From Streptomyces sp. V1I1 (GTDB lineage: Bacteria > Actinomycetota > Actinomycetes > Streptomycetales > Streptomycetaceae): DNA of 64,000 nt. Shown piece by piece: positions 56,386 through 64,000 of this stretch (positions are counted from its first letter, which is position 1; each line of letters begins with the position of its first letter). The stretch lies in assembly GCF_030817355.1 (NCBI RefSeq), contig NZ_JAUSZH010000001.1, positions 7,663,001 through 7,727,000 on the forward strand, in the 5' to 3' direction. Made by a program: the position numbers and the translations under genes. The notes beneath the pieces were generated by a model. The model worked only from the letters and a program-made list of their open reading frames with translations, was not told the origin of the DNA and did not search any database.

Positions 56386-58598
56386 TCCAAGGCCGCTACC
56401 GGCTGCTCGACGTCATAGGGCGCGGGGGCATGGGCGAGGTGTGGCAGGCTCGCGACGAGTCCCTCGGACGGCGCGTCGCGGTCAAGTGCCTCAAGCCGCT
56501 GGGACCCCAGCACGACCAGAACTTCACCCGGGTGCTGCGGGAGCGTTTCAGACGAGAGGCGCGGGTCGCCGCGGCACTCCAGCACCGCGGGGTGACAGTC
56601 GTCCACGACTTCGGCGAGTACGAGGGCGTGCTCTACCTCGTCATGGAGCTGCTGGAGGGCCGCAATCTCAGCCAGCTGCTGGAGGAGAACAAACACCATC
56701 CGCTGCCGGTGCCCGATGTCGTCGACATCGCCGAGCAGATCGCCGACGCCCTCGCCTACACCCATGAACAGGGCATCGTCCACCGCGACTTGAAGCCCGC
56801 CAACATCATGCGGCTCACCGACGGCGCGGTGAAGATCTGCGACTTCGGCATCGCCCGCCTCGGCGCGGACATCGGCTTCACCTCCCGGCTCACCGGCACC
56901 GGAATCGCCATGGGCACCCCGCACTACATGTCGCCCGAGCAGATCAGCGGCAGCCATGTCGACCATCGCAGCGATCTGTACTCACTGGGCTGTGTGCTGT
57001 ACGAGATCGCCACCGGCGTCCCGCCCTTCGACCACGACGACGCCTGGGCGGTGCTCGTCGGCCACCGGGACACCGCGCCGCAGCCGCTTCGCACCCACCG
57101 GTCCGAGATCCCCGAGTACTTCCAGCAGGTCGTCCTCGACCTGCTCGCCAAGACCCCCGAGGCACGGCCCACCGACGCCAAGGAGCTGCGCCGCCGGATG
57201 GGCGCCGCCGCGCGCCCGGCGCACTCCATCGCGCCCGGGCCCCGCCCCGAGCAGCCGCCCTCGCGCGAGCCGCGGCTGCCGTCCTGGACCCGCGGCATGA
57301 CCACCGGCCACAAGGCGACCGGCACCTCCCTGCTGAGGCCCGCCCTGCCCGACCACACCGCGGGGCTGACCGGCGAGTGGACCACGCATACCGATCCGCG
57401 CGGCGGCCCGCTCCCGCCGCCCCGGGCCAGGCCCGAGCGCCCCACGCCGCCGCCCGAGCTGCTCGCCGTCCTCGCCAGCCGTCACAACGCGGGCCTCAGC
57501 CTCGGCCGGCTCGGCCGCTGGGAGGAGGCGGGCGAAGTGCACCGCGCGGTCGCCGCCGAGCGCGAGCACGCCCTGGGCCCCGACCACCCGGACACCCTCG
57601 CCAGCCGCTACGAGGTCGGCTTCACGCTGAGCAGGACCGGGCGCGCCGCCGACGCCCTGCGGGAGTTCGGCCGGGTCGCGGACGGGCGCGAGCGGACCAT
57701 GGGCGCCGACCACCCCGAGACGCTCGCCGCCCGCCAGGAGATGGCGTACGTCCTCGGCCAGCTCGGACGGCACTTCGAGGCCCACGAGGTGTATGCCGCG
57801 GTCCTGGACTCCCGCGAGCGCACCGTGGGCCATGACCACCCCGACACCCTGCGCTGCCGGCACAACCTCGCCTTCAACCTCAGCAGACTGGGACGGCTCG
57901 AGGACTCCTACCGGATGGCGTACGACGTCGTGGCCGCGCGCGCCCGGGTGCTCGGCGCCGAGCACCCCGACACCCTGGTGTCGCGGTACGAAGTCGCCTA
58001 CGCGCTCGGCCAGTTGGGGCGCTGGACCGAGGCGCTGCAGACCTACCGGGAAGTGGCCGTCGCCCGCGCCCGGGCACTGGGCGCAGACCACCCCGACACC
58101 CTCGCCGCCCGCTACGAGGTCGGCATCAGCCTCGGCCGGCTCGGCCGCAGCGCGGAGGCCCTGGAGCTGTACCGCGACCTGGTCGACGACCGCACCCGCG
58201 TCCACGGGCCCGACGACCCCGAGACGCTGCGCGCCCGCCACGGCCTCGGGGTGAATCTCGGCCGGCTCGCCCGCTGGGAGGAGGCCCTCGCCGAGGCGCG
58301 CGACGTGTGCGCCCTGCGCGAGCGGGTGCTCGGCGCCGACCATCCCGACACCCTCGTCAGCCGCCGGGAAGTGGCCGTGGGCCTCGGCTGGCTGGGCCGC
58401 TGGGCGGACGCGCTGGCCGTCTACGGCCAGGTCGCCGAGGCCCGTGAGCGCGTGCTCGGCATGGACCACCCCGACGCGCTGGCCAGCCGCAACGACGAAG
58501 CGCACTGCCTGGAGCAGCTCGGCAGGCACGCCGAGGCGGTGGAGCTGTACCGGCGGGTGGCGGCGCTGCGGCAGCAGCGGGTCGCGCACAGAAGCTGA
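56367..58598 (+). CDS. Serine/threonine protein kinase with C-terminal TPR repeats
   Basis: A 743-residue Hanks-type kinase. The kinase domain (about 8-285) has the Gly loop IGRGGMGEVWQARD, the Lys in RVAVKCLKP, the catalytic loop IVHRDLKPANIMRL, DFGIARLG and the activation-segment GTPHYMSPEQISG. A Pro/Arg-rich linker (about 290-365) follows. Eight to nine tetratricopeptide repeats of 42 residues (about 370-740) share LGADHPDTLAAR and LGQLGRWTEALQTYREVA patterns (kinesin-light-chain-like TPR_10). No transmembrane helix or PASTA domain is present, so it is a cytosolic kinase whose TPR tail probably docks a substrate. It overlaps the upstream oxygenase gene by 19 bases. Confidence 0.92.
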   Translation: MAESRLIQGRYRLLDVIGRGGMGEVWQARDESLGRRVAVKCLKPLGPQHDQNFTRVLRERFRREARVAAALQHRGVTVVHDFGEYEGVLYLVMELLEGRNLSQLLEENKHHPLPVPDVVDIAEQIADALAYTHEQGIVHRDLKPANIMRLTDGAVKICDFGIARLGADIGFTSRLTGTGIAMGTPHYMSPEQISGSHVDHRSDLYSLGCVLYEIATGVPPFDHDDAWAVLVGHRDTAPQPLRTHRSEIPEYFQQVVLDLLAKTPEARPTDAKELRRRMGAAARPAHSIAPGPRPEQPPSREPRLPSWTRGMTTGHKATGTSLLRPALPDHTAGLTGEWTTHTDPRGGPLPPPRARPERPTPPPELLAVLASRHNAGLSLGRLGRWEEAGEVHRAVAAEREHALGPDHPDTLASRYEVGFTLSRTGRAADALREFGRVADGRERTMGADHPETLAARQEMAYVLGQLGRHFEAHEVYAAVLDSRERTVGHDHPDTLRCRHNLAFNLSRLGRLEDSYRMAYDVVAARARVLGAEHPDTLVSRYEVAYALGQLGRWTEALQTYREVAVARARALGADHPDTLAARYEVGISLGRLGRSAEALELYRDLVDDRTRVHGPDDPETLRARHGLGVNLGRLARWEEALAEARDVCALRERVLGADHPDTLVSRREVAVGLGWLGRWADALAVYGQVAEARERVLGMDHPDALASRNDEAHCLEQLGRHAEAVELYRRVAALRQQRVAHRS

Positions 58599-58616
58599 CG
58601 AGGCGGCGGACGGGGG

Positions 58617-59141
58617 GTGAAGGACATGGACGAGGCCGGTCCCGAGGAGAGACCCGGTGCCTTCATCGAGCCGGGCAGCGAAGGGAAGCCCGCCGCCTTC
58701 GCCCCGCCCGGCCCGCACGGGCAGCCCGACGCCTTCTCTCCGCCCCGTCCCGAGCCGCCGCCCGGCGCCTTCTTACGCTGGCGCGTCACCGACGCCGAGC
58801 TCTTCGACCACTGGGTCACCATCGCGGGCACCGCCATACACCGACCCGGCGCACGGCGAACCCCTCGACCTCGCAGGGGAGTTCGACGACGTCTTGTGGA
58901 CGCCGGGGTCCTGGTCCGCGGCGGGTCCGTTTCCCTCACGATCGACTACCGGCTCCAGCACGGGCACGAGCACCAGATGCTCGAGGTCGCCGAGGTCATC
59001 GCCCGCGACGCCACGCGCACCCTGCCCGCCTGGGAACCCACGGCGCGGGGAGACCTGCGCTACGGCGCGGCCCCGCCGCCCGACCACACGGTGAGCCGAC
59101 GGGACCTCGCCGACGTCCTCGGGGCGCACCCCGACCCCTGA
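58617..59141 (+). pseudogene. Unknown protein gene carrying two compensating frameshifts
   Basis: The frame from GTG 58617 (or ATG 58626) is open to 59141 and would give 174 residues. Its first part reads PGAFLRWRVTDAELFDHWVT and its last part VSLTIDYRLQHGHEHQMLEV and EVIARDATRTLPAWEP. Between about 58836 and 58928 the same frame is Arg-rich with poor third-position G/C, while the +1 frame reads YTDPAHGEPLDLAGEFDDVL and WTPGSW with normal bias. An extra base near 58836 and a lost base near 58926 restore the frame. The original protein presumably had that other segment. No family is recognised. It may still be expressed with about 30 altered residues. It follows the kinase gene by 19 bases. 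Confidence 0.65.
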
Positions 59142-59208
59142 CCGGCGGCAGCCGCCCCGGACGCAGTGCCGCCCTGGCCTACGCGATCACCTCGTGCTAC
59201 GAAGAGCC

Positions 59209-60741
59209 ATGCCCGCATCCACTTCGTACGACGTCGTGATCGTCGGCGGCGGCCACAACGGCCTGGTCGCCGCCGCCTACCTCGCCCGTGCCGGACGTTC
59301 CGTCCTCGTCCTGGAGCGCCGTGGAAACACCGGGGGAGCCGCCGTCTCCACCCGCCCCTTCGACGGGGTCGACGCCCGGCTCTCCCGCTACTCGTATCTC
59401 GTGTCGCTGCTCCCGGACAAGATCGTGCGCGACCTCGGCCTGAACTTCGCCGTCCGCAAACGCACCGTCTCCTCCTACACCCCCAAGGGCGCCGGCGGCC
59501 TCCTCGTCGGCGGCAACGGCACCCGGGAGTCGTTCGCCCGTCTCACCGGCGGGGACCGGGAGTACGCGTCCTGGCAGGAGTTCTACGGGATGACGGGCCG
59601 GGTCGCCGAGCGGGTCTTCCCGACGCTCACCGAGCCGCTGCCGACCCGCGAGGCGCTGCGCGCGCGCATCGACGACGAGACGGCGTGGCGGACGCTCTTC
59701 GAAGAGCCGATCGGCGTGGCGATCGAGAAGCGGTTCGCCGACGATCTCGTACGCGGCGTGGTGCTGACCGACGCCCTGATCGGCACCTTCGCCGACGCCC
59801 ATGACCCGTCGCTGATCCAGAACCGGTGCTTCCTGTACCACGTGATCGGCGGCGGCACGGGGGACTGGGACGTGCCGGTGGGCGGCATGGGCGCGCTGAC
59901 CGACGCACTGGCGGCGGCTGCGCGGGACGCGGGCGCGGAGATCTTGGTGCTGCACGAGGCGACCCGGATCGAGACCGACGGCGAGCGGTCCGAGGTCACC
60001 TTCCGCTCGGAGGGCGCGGAGGGCACAGTCGCGGCCCGTCAGGTGCTGGTGAACGCCTCGCCCCAGGAACTGGCCGCACTGTTCGGCGAGGAGCCCCCCG
60101 CTCCCGCGGAGGGCGCCCAGCTCAAGGTCAATATGCTGCTGCGCCGGCTGCCGCGGCTGCGCGACCGCGCCGTCGACCCGCGCGACGCGTTCTCCGGGAC
60201 GTTCCATGTCTCCGAGGGATACGGGCAGTTGGCGACCGCGTACCGGGAGGCAGTCGAGGGGAAGCTGCCCAGCGCGCCGCCGTCCGAGATCTACTGCCAC
60301 TCGCTGACCGACCCGTCGATCCTCGGTCCGGAGCTGGCGGCGCAGGGCTACCAGACGCTGACCCTCTTCGGACTGCACACCCCGGCCCGCCTCTTCGCCG
60401 CCGACAACGACGCGGCGCGCACCGAACTCCTGGCCGCCACCCTCGCCGAGCTGGACGCCCATCTGGACGAGCCGATCGCCGACTGCCTCGCGCTCGACGA
60501 GCACGACGAGCCCTGCATCGAGGCAAAGACGCCGCTCGATCTCGAACGGGAGCTGCGGCTGCCGGGCGGCCATATCTTCCACCGCGATCTCGCCTTCCCT
60601 TACGCAGCCGAGTCCACGGGCCGGTGGGGCGTCGAGACGGCGCACGCCAATGTGCTGCTGTGCGGGGCGGGCGCCGTCCGCGGCGGCGGGGTCAGCGGGG
60701 TGCCGGGACACAACGCCGCGATGGCGGCGCTCGGCCGGTGA
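59209..60741 (+). CDS. PYROXD2/phytoene-desaturase-like FAD oxidoreductase
   Basis: A 510-residue flavoprotein. The dinucleotide-binding motif VVIVGGGHNGLVAAAYLARA, then VLVLERRGNTGGAA, is at residues 8-45. IGGGTGDWDVPVGGMGALTD (about 220) and the C-terminal LLCGAGAVRGGGVSGVPGHN complete the pattern of phytoene-desaturase-related proteins of the PYROXD2 type. The substrate is unknown; carotenoid neighbours are absent, so a plain crt role is unlikely. ATG at 59209 is preferred to one five codons earlier because conservation starts here. It is convergent with the secreted hydrolase gene (18-bp gap). Confidence 0.87.
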   Translation: MPASTSYDVVIVGGGHNGLVAAAYLARAGRSVLVLERRGNTGGAAVSTRPFDGVDARLSRYSYLVSLLPDKIVRDLGLNFAVRKRTVSSYTPKGAGGLLVGGNGTRESFARLTGGDREYASWQEFYGMTGRVAERVFPTLTEPLPTREALRARIDDETAWRTLFEEPIGVAIEKRFADDLVRGVVLTDALIGTFADAHDPSLIQNRCFLYHVIGGGTGDWDVPVGGMGALTDALAAAARDAGAEILVLHEATRIETDGERSEVTFRSEGAEGTVAARQVLVNASPQELAALFGEEPPAPAEGAQLKVNMLLRRLPRLRDRAVDPRDAFSGTFHVSEGYGQLATAYREAVEGKLPSAPPSEIYCHSLTDPSILGPELAAQGYQTLTLFGLHTPARLFAADNDAARTELLAATLAELDAHLDEPIADCLALDEHDEPCIEAKTPLDLERELRLPGGHIFHRDLAFPYAAESTGRWGVETAHANVLLCGAGAVRGGGVSGVPGHNAAMAALGR

Positions 60742-60759
60742 GCTGTCACTGACGGGGAG

Positions 60760-62613
60760 TCAGTCCCGGGACGCCGTCCAGCCGTTGACCTCGATCAGGG
60801 CGGCGTCCCCGGGGCTGGCCTCGTCGAAGACCGGACGTCCGCGGTCCTCGACCCGCAGGCCGTCCACATACACCCCGCGGCCCACATAGAGCTGGTCGGT
60901 CGCATACCGCCAGCGCAGTTGCACCTTCGCGCCGCACCACGCCGAGAGATCGGCGGTCAGCAGCTGCCAGACACGCCCCGACCAGCCGGTCACCGACCCC
61001 GCCGGGTGCGGCTGCGGCTCAGCCGGCCCCCGTACGGTGGTGAACGGCACCGCCCTCCAGGTCGTCCCGTCGTCCGCCGACGCCTCCAGGAACAGGGCGT
61101 CCGAACCCGGCTCGGTGTCCCACCACAGCCGGCACCGCAGCCGCGCCTGCTGCGAGGCGAGCGCGAGCGCGGGCAGGGTGAGCGTGGCGGATGTGGAGCC
61201 GGCCATGCCGGAGAACCAGGCAGTCCGTCCGTGCGCGGGCCGGACGGGGACCGCGCGGGCCATGTTGTTGGCGGCGGCGACGCGCGGGGCGCTTCCGGAG
61301 CGCCAACTGCGCACCGGGTGGACGGAGTTGCCGAGCACGATCAGGAAGGAGTCGGTGCTCGGGTCGAGGACCAGGCTGGTGCCGGTGAAGCCGGTGTGGC
61401 CCGCGGTGCGGGGTGTGGCCATCGCCCCCATGTACCAGTGCTGGTAGAGCTCGAAGCCGAGGCCGTGTTCGTCGCCGGGGAAGGCGGTGTTGAAGTCGGT
61501 GAACATCTGCTCCACGGACGCCGGGCGCAGGATGCGGGACTGTCCGTAGACACCGCCGTTGAGGAGGGTACGGGCGAGGATCGCGAGGTCCCAGGCACAG
61601 GAGAAGACACCGGCGTGGCCCGCGACGCCGCCGAAACTGTACGCGTTCTCGTCGTGCACCTCGCCCCAGACCAGTCCGCGGTCCAGGCCCGACCAGGGCA
61701 GCCGGGCGTCCTCGGTGGCGGCGATCGTCGGCTTCCAGGAGGCGGGCGGGTTGAAGAGAGTGCGGTGCATCCCGAGCGGAGCAGTGATCTCGCTCCGGAG
61801 CAGCACATCCAGAGAGCGACCGGTGATCTCCTCCAGGATCAGCTGCAGCGAGATCAGATTGAGGTCGGAGTAGAGGTACTTGGTGCCGGGAGTGCTGGCC
61901 GGGGCCTCGTTCCACAGCAGCCGGAGCTTCCCCTCCCGCGTCGGCTCCTTGTACAGCGGAATCCAGGCGCGGAACCCGGAAGTGTGGGTCAGCAGCTGGC
62001 GCACGGTGATGTCCTGCTTGCCCGCGCCCCCGAAGTCCGGGAGGTAGGAGGCTACGGTGGCCTGAAGCTCCAGCGTGCCCCGCTCGATCTGCTGCACGGC
62101 GAGGATCGAGGTGAACAGCTTGGAGACCGACGCCAGATCGAAGACGGTGTCCTCGGCCATCGAGATCTGCCGGTAGGCCGGGAACTCCACGCCGGTGTCC
62201 GTCTTCTCGTCGTACGCCGCGTAGCGCACGGCCTTGCCGATGGGTCGGTGCAGCGCCACGGTGCCGCCGCGCCCCGCGAGCAGCACAGCTCCCGCGTACC
62301 ACGGGTGTTTGGGGGAGGGTGCGAGGAACCTCTTCGCGTCGGTGACGAGTTGGTCCAGATGGCCGGGGATCAGCCCGGCTCGCTCGGCGGAGCCGCGCCG
62401 CAGAGTCGGCCGCCCGGATCCGCTGCCGGCCCCCGAGGCGCTGCCCGACCCCGAAGCCGAAGCCGAACCCGAACCCGAGCCCGAGCCCGAGCCCGAGCCC
62501 GACGCCGCCTCCGCGAAGGGGATGGGCGCCAGCGCGAGCGCACCGCCCAGCGCCAGTACTCCGCTGCCCAGCCTCCGGCGGCTGATCCCACTGCCCGCTG
62601 CGTCCTCTGTCAT
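60760..62613 (-). CDS. Tat-exported beta-lactamase-fold serine hydrolase with C-terminal beta domain
   Basis: A 617-residue secreted enzyme. A twin-arginine signal SRRRLGSGVLALGGALALA is near residues 11-29. A flexible (Gly-Ser)n linker (about 38-66) encoded by hexanucleotide repeats follows. The penicillin-binding-like domain (about 75-430) has FDLASVSKLFTSILAVQQIE with the Ser-x-x-Lys pair, TKYLYSDLNLISLQLILEEI with Tyr-x-Asn, and HTGFTGTSLVLDP replacing KTG. A beta-sandwich domain (about 440-617) ends with GRGVYVDGLRVEDRG. It probably acts on wall peptides or amidated esters outside the cell. ATG at 62613 follows AGGAGAGGG; palindromic boxes upstream suggest a sugar-responsive repressor. 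Confidence 0.88.
   Translation of the reverse strand: MTEDAAGSGISRRRLGSGVLALGGALALAPIPFAEAASGSGSGSGSGSGSASASGSGSASGAGSGSGRPTLRRGSAERAGLIPGHLDQLVTDAKRFLAPSPKHPWYAGAVLLAGRGGTVALHRPIGKAVRYAAYDEKTDTGVEFPAYRQISMAEDTVFDLASVSKLFTSILAVQQIERGTLELQATVASYLPDFGGAGKQDITVRQLLTHTSGFRAWIPLYKEPTREGKLRLLWNEAPASTPGTKYLYSDLNLISLQLILEEITGRSLDVLLRSEITAPLGMHRTLFNPPASWKPTIAATEDARLPWSGLDRGLVWGEVHDENAYSFGGVAGHAGVFSCAWDLAILARTLLNGGVYGQSRILRPASVEQMFTDFNTAFPGDEHGLGFELYQHWYMGAMATPRTAGHTGFTGTSLVLDPSTDSFLIVLGNSVHPVRSWRSGSAPRVAAANNMARAVPVRPAHGRTAWFSGMAGSTSATLTLPALALASQQARLRCRLWWDTEPGSDALFLEASADDGTTWRAVPFTTVRGPAEPQPHPAGSVTGWSGRVWQLLTADLSAWCGAKVQLRWRYATDQLYVGRGVYVDGLRVEDRGRPVFDEASPGDAALIEVNGWTASRD
62453..62506 (-). repeat. Hexanucleotide repeat coding for a Gly-Ser linker
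   Basis: About nine six-base units of the type GAGCCC/GAACCC/GAAGCC in tandem, coding (on the minus strand) for alternating Gly and Ser in the signal-proximal linker of the secreted hydrolase. Such repeats can expand or contract in multiples of six without shifting frame. Confidence 0.75.
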
Positions 62614-62628
62614 CCGGAACCCTCTCCT

Positions 62629-62730
62629 GAAAGTATCTTTCGGGATCTGACACCGCAGTGAAACTTTCTTGCCGTGCCCGGGTGCTGTCAACCACCCAAG
62701 AATCTGACACTGCATCAGAAAATCTCTTCC
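62629..62730. promoter_or_regulatory. Palindromic boxes in the divergent promoter region
   Basis: Box 1 GAAAG-TAT-CTTTC (62629-62641) is a perfect dyad. Box 2 GAAA-C-TTTC (62660-62668) is similar. In addition two imperfect direct repeats, ATCTGACACYGCA plus a GAAA...TCTT tail, occur at 62645-62670 and 62702-62728. They lie between the secreted hydrolase gene and nitronate monooxygenase. GAAA-TTTC dyads resemble sites of MurR/RpiR-type regulators, but this identification is only a guess. Confidence 0.45.
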
Positions 62731-62762
62731 CTCGTCCGCCGGGCTGCGGCATCCTGCCGCCC

Positions 62763-63872
62763 ATGGAGACGGAGCTGAGCAAGAGACTGGGGATCGAGCA
62801 CGCCATCTTCGGCTTCACGCCGTTCCCGGCGGTGGCCGCCGCCATCACCCGGGCCGGCGGATTCGGGGTGCTCGGCGCGGTCCGTTACACCGCGCCCGAC
62901 GACCTCAAACGTGACCTGGACTGGATGCAGGAGCACACCGGAGGCAAGGCGTACGGCCTCGATGTCGTCATGCCCGCCAAGAAGGTCGAGGGCGTGACCG
63001 AGGCCGACGTCGAGGCGATGATCCCCGAAGGGCACCGGCAGTTCGCCAGGGACACACTCGCCAAGCACGGCGTTCCCGACCTCCCCGAGGGCGAGGCCTC
63101 CGGCTGGCGCATCACCGGCTGGATGGAGCAGGTCGCCCGCAACCAGCTCGATGTCGCCTTCGACTATCCGATCAGACTGCTCGCCAACGCCCTCGGCTCC
63201 CCGCCCGCGGACGTCGTCCAGCGCGCCCACGCCCACGGCGTCCTCGTCGCGGCCCTGGCCGGAAGCGCCAAACACGCCAAGCGCCACGCCGAAGCCGGCA
63301 TCGACATCGTCGTCGCGCAGGGCTACGAAGCGGGCGGCCACACCGGTGAGATCGCCTCCATGGTGCTCACCCCAGAAGTCGTCGATGCCGTGAACCCCCT
63401 GCCCGTACTCGCCGCCGGCGGCATCGGCAGCGGCGAACAGATCGCCGCCGCACTCGCCCTCGGCGCGCAGGGCGCCTGGCTCGGATCCCTCTGGCTCACC
63501 ACCCACGAGGCCGACCTCCACTCCCGCGCGCTCACCGCCAAACTCCTCGCCGCCGGCTCCGGCGACACCGTCCGCTCCCGCGCCCTGACCGGCAAACCCG
63601 CCCGCCAGCTGCGTACCGAGTGGACCGACGCCTGGGACGACCCGAACGGACCCGGCACCCTTCCCATGCCGCTCCAGGGACTGCTCGTCGCCGACGCCGT
63701 CTCCCGGATCCAGAAGTACGAAGTGGGCCCGCTGCTCGGCACACCCGTCGGCCAGATCGTCGGCCGGATGAACTCCGAGCGCAGCGTGCAGGACGCCTTC
63801 GACGAGCTGACCCGCGGTTTCGAGCGCGCCGTGGACCGTATCAACCGCATCGCCGGAAGGAGCCAGTCATGA
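62763..63872 (+). CDS. Nitronate monooxygenase (2-nitropropane dioxygenase-like)
   Basis: A 369-residue FMN-dependent TIM-barrel enzyme that oxidises alkyl nitronates to aldehyde and nitrite. It opens ELSKRLGIEHAIFGFTPF, with AAITRAGGFGVLGAVRYT binding FMN, then AKHAKRHAEAGIDIVVAQGY and EAGGHTGEIASMVLTPEVVD (catalytic His in GGHTG) and the phosphate site VLAAGGIGSGEQIAAALALG. The ATG at 62763 is where similarity begins; the longer upstream frame crosses the palindromic boxes. It overlaps the following acyl-CoA synthetase gene by ATGA, an arrangement that suggests joint action on acyl or nitro substrates. Confidence 0.9.
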   Translation: METELSKRLGIEHAIFGFTPFPAVAAAITRAGGFGVLGAVRYTAPDDLKRDLDWMQEHTGGKAYGLDVVMPAKKVEGVTEADVEAMIPEGHRQFARDTLAKHGVPDLPEGEASGWRITGWMEQVARNQLDVAFDYPIRLLANALGSPPADVVQRAHAHGVLVAALAGSAKHAKRHAEAGIDIVVAQGYEAGGHTGEIASMVLTPEVVDAVNPLPVLAAGGIGSGEQIAAALALGAQGAWLGSLWLTTHEADLHSRALTAKLLAAGSGDTVRSRALTGKPARQLRTEWTDAWDDPNGPGTLPMPLQGLLVADAVSRIQKYEVGPLLGTPVGQIVGRMNSERSVQDAFDELTRGFERAVDRINRIAGRSQS

Positions 63873-64000
63873 CCGAACGGCCGTGGGGGTCCCCCCGGAC
63901 GGACTCCGGGGGAGGGTTCTGGGCGCAGGCGGCCGCGGACCCGGACCGTACGATCCTGATCGCGCCGGAGGGCGAGGAGTGGACTGCCGGACGGCTGCAC
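63869..64000 (+). CDS. Acyl-CoA synthetase N-terminus, truncated by the window edge
   Basis: Only the first 44 residues are inside the window. WAQAAADPDRTILIAPEGEE, then WTAGRLH, is the opening of an AMP-binding acyl-CoA synthetase. The ATG overlaps the nitronate monooxygenase stop by ATGA. A GGGGTCCCCCC/GGGGGA inverted stretch early in the gene may be chance. The remainder, including the AMP-binding motif, lies beyond base 64000. Confidence 0.75.
   Translation, partial: MTERPWGSPRTDSGGGFWAQAAADPDRTILIAPEGEEWTAGRLH

Noticed and set aside
60919..62661. A 580-residue plus-strand frame opposite the secreted serine hydrolase
   Set aside because: Shadow of a gene with clear Tat signal and catalytic motifs.

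Overview
This window looks like chromosomal DNA of a Streptomyces or a very close actinomycete. It is uniformly G+C-rich, with third codon positions almost always G or C. GTG and TTG starts are common and genes overlap through ATGA/GTGA junctions. The gene content is also typical: an actinomycete gas-vesicle operon, many SpoIIE-type phosphatases, ANTAR and SigB-type regulators, a LAETG sortase-E substrate, and DUF families common in Streptomyces. All calls were made by reading the sequence; no database search was run.

Layout. 1-18.4 kb is a stress-signalling and gas-vesicle block. It holds a hybrid histidine kinase cut by the window edge, an ANTAR/GAF/PAS PP2C phosphatase, a PHP-domain protein, gvpOAFGJLSK, a second PP2C phosphatase fused to an anti-sigma-type ATPase domain, an IS5-family transposase scrap, a DUF5133 protein, a FUSC-like membrane protein, a GAF-ANTAR regulator, a SigB-family sigma factor, and several small stress-type genes. 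18.4-23.9 kb is a four-gene formate dehydrogenase operon whose catalytic subunit has cysteine in place of selenocysteine. 24-34.6 kb holds succinate-semialdehyde dehydrogenase, a frameshifted LytR-CpsA-Psr gene, a Tat-exported phospholipase C, a type II NADH dehydrogenase next to a transketolase, small membrane proteins and a LAETG surface protein.

34.7-40 kb is a minus-strand sulfonate/sulfate-ester operon (ssuA-ssuB-ssuC-LLM monooxygenase-TauD dioxygenase). It is preceded by a 27-residue cysteine-containing leader peptide that appears to be made from a leaderless mRNA, so translational attenuation by cysteine supply is likely. 40.2-49.9 kb has a large secreted glycosidase/phosphoesterase fusion, a third PP2C phosphatase, and acyl-CoA and serine-hydrolase genes. 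49.86-50.86 kb is a collapsed xanthine-dehydrogenase-type locus carrying pieces of the FAD and molybdopterin subunits.

51.1-55.3 kb has a long-form GAPDH, a TetR repressor, an alcohol dehydrogenase and an unknown protein. A shared 16-bp sequence lies once before tetR and twice before the dehydrogenase, which suggests a small autoregulated regulon. 55.4-64 kb holds an MpaB-type oxygenase overlapping a Ser/Thr kinase with a long TPR tail, a small gene with two compensating frameshifts, a PYROXD2-like FAD oxidoreductase, a secreted beta-lactamase-fold hydrolase divergent from nitronate monooxygenase (with palindromic boxes between them), and the start of an acyl-CoA synthetase.

Points that merit attention: the leader-peptide system, the TetR operators, two tandem duplications that each span a stop codon, two genes altered by frameshifts, and the xanthine dehydrogenase relic.
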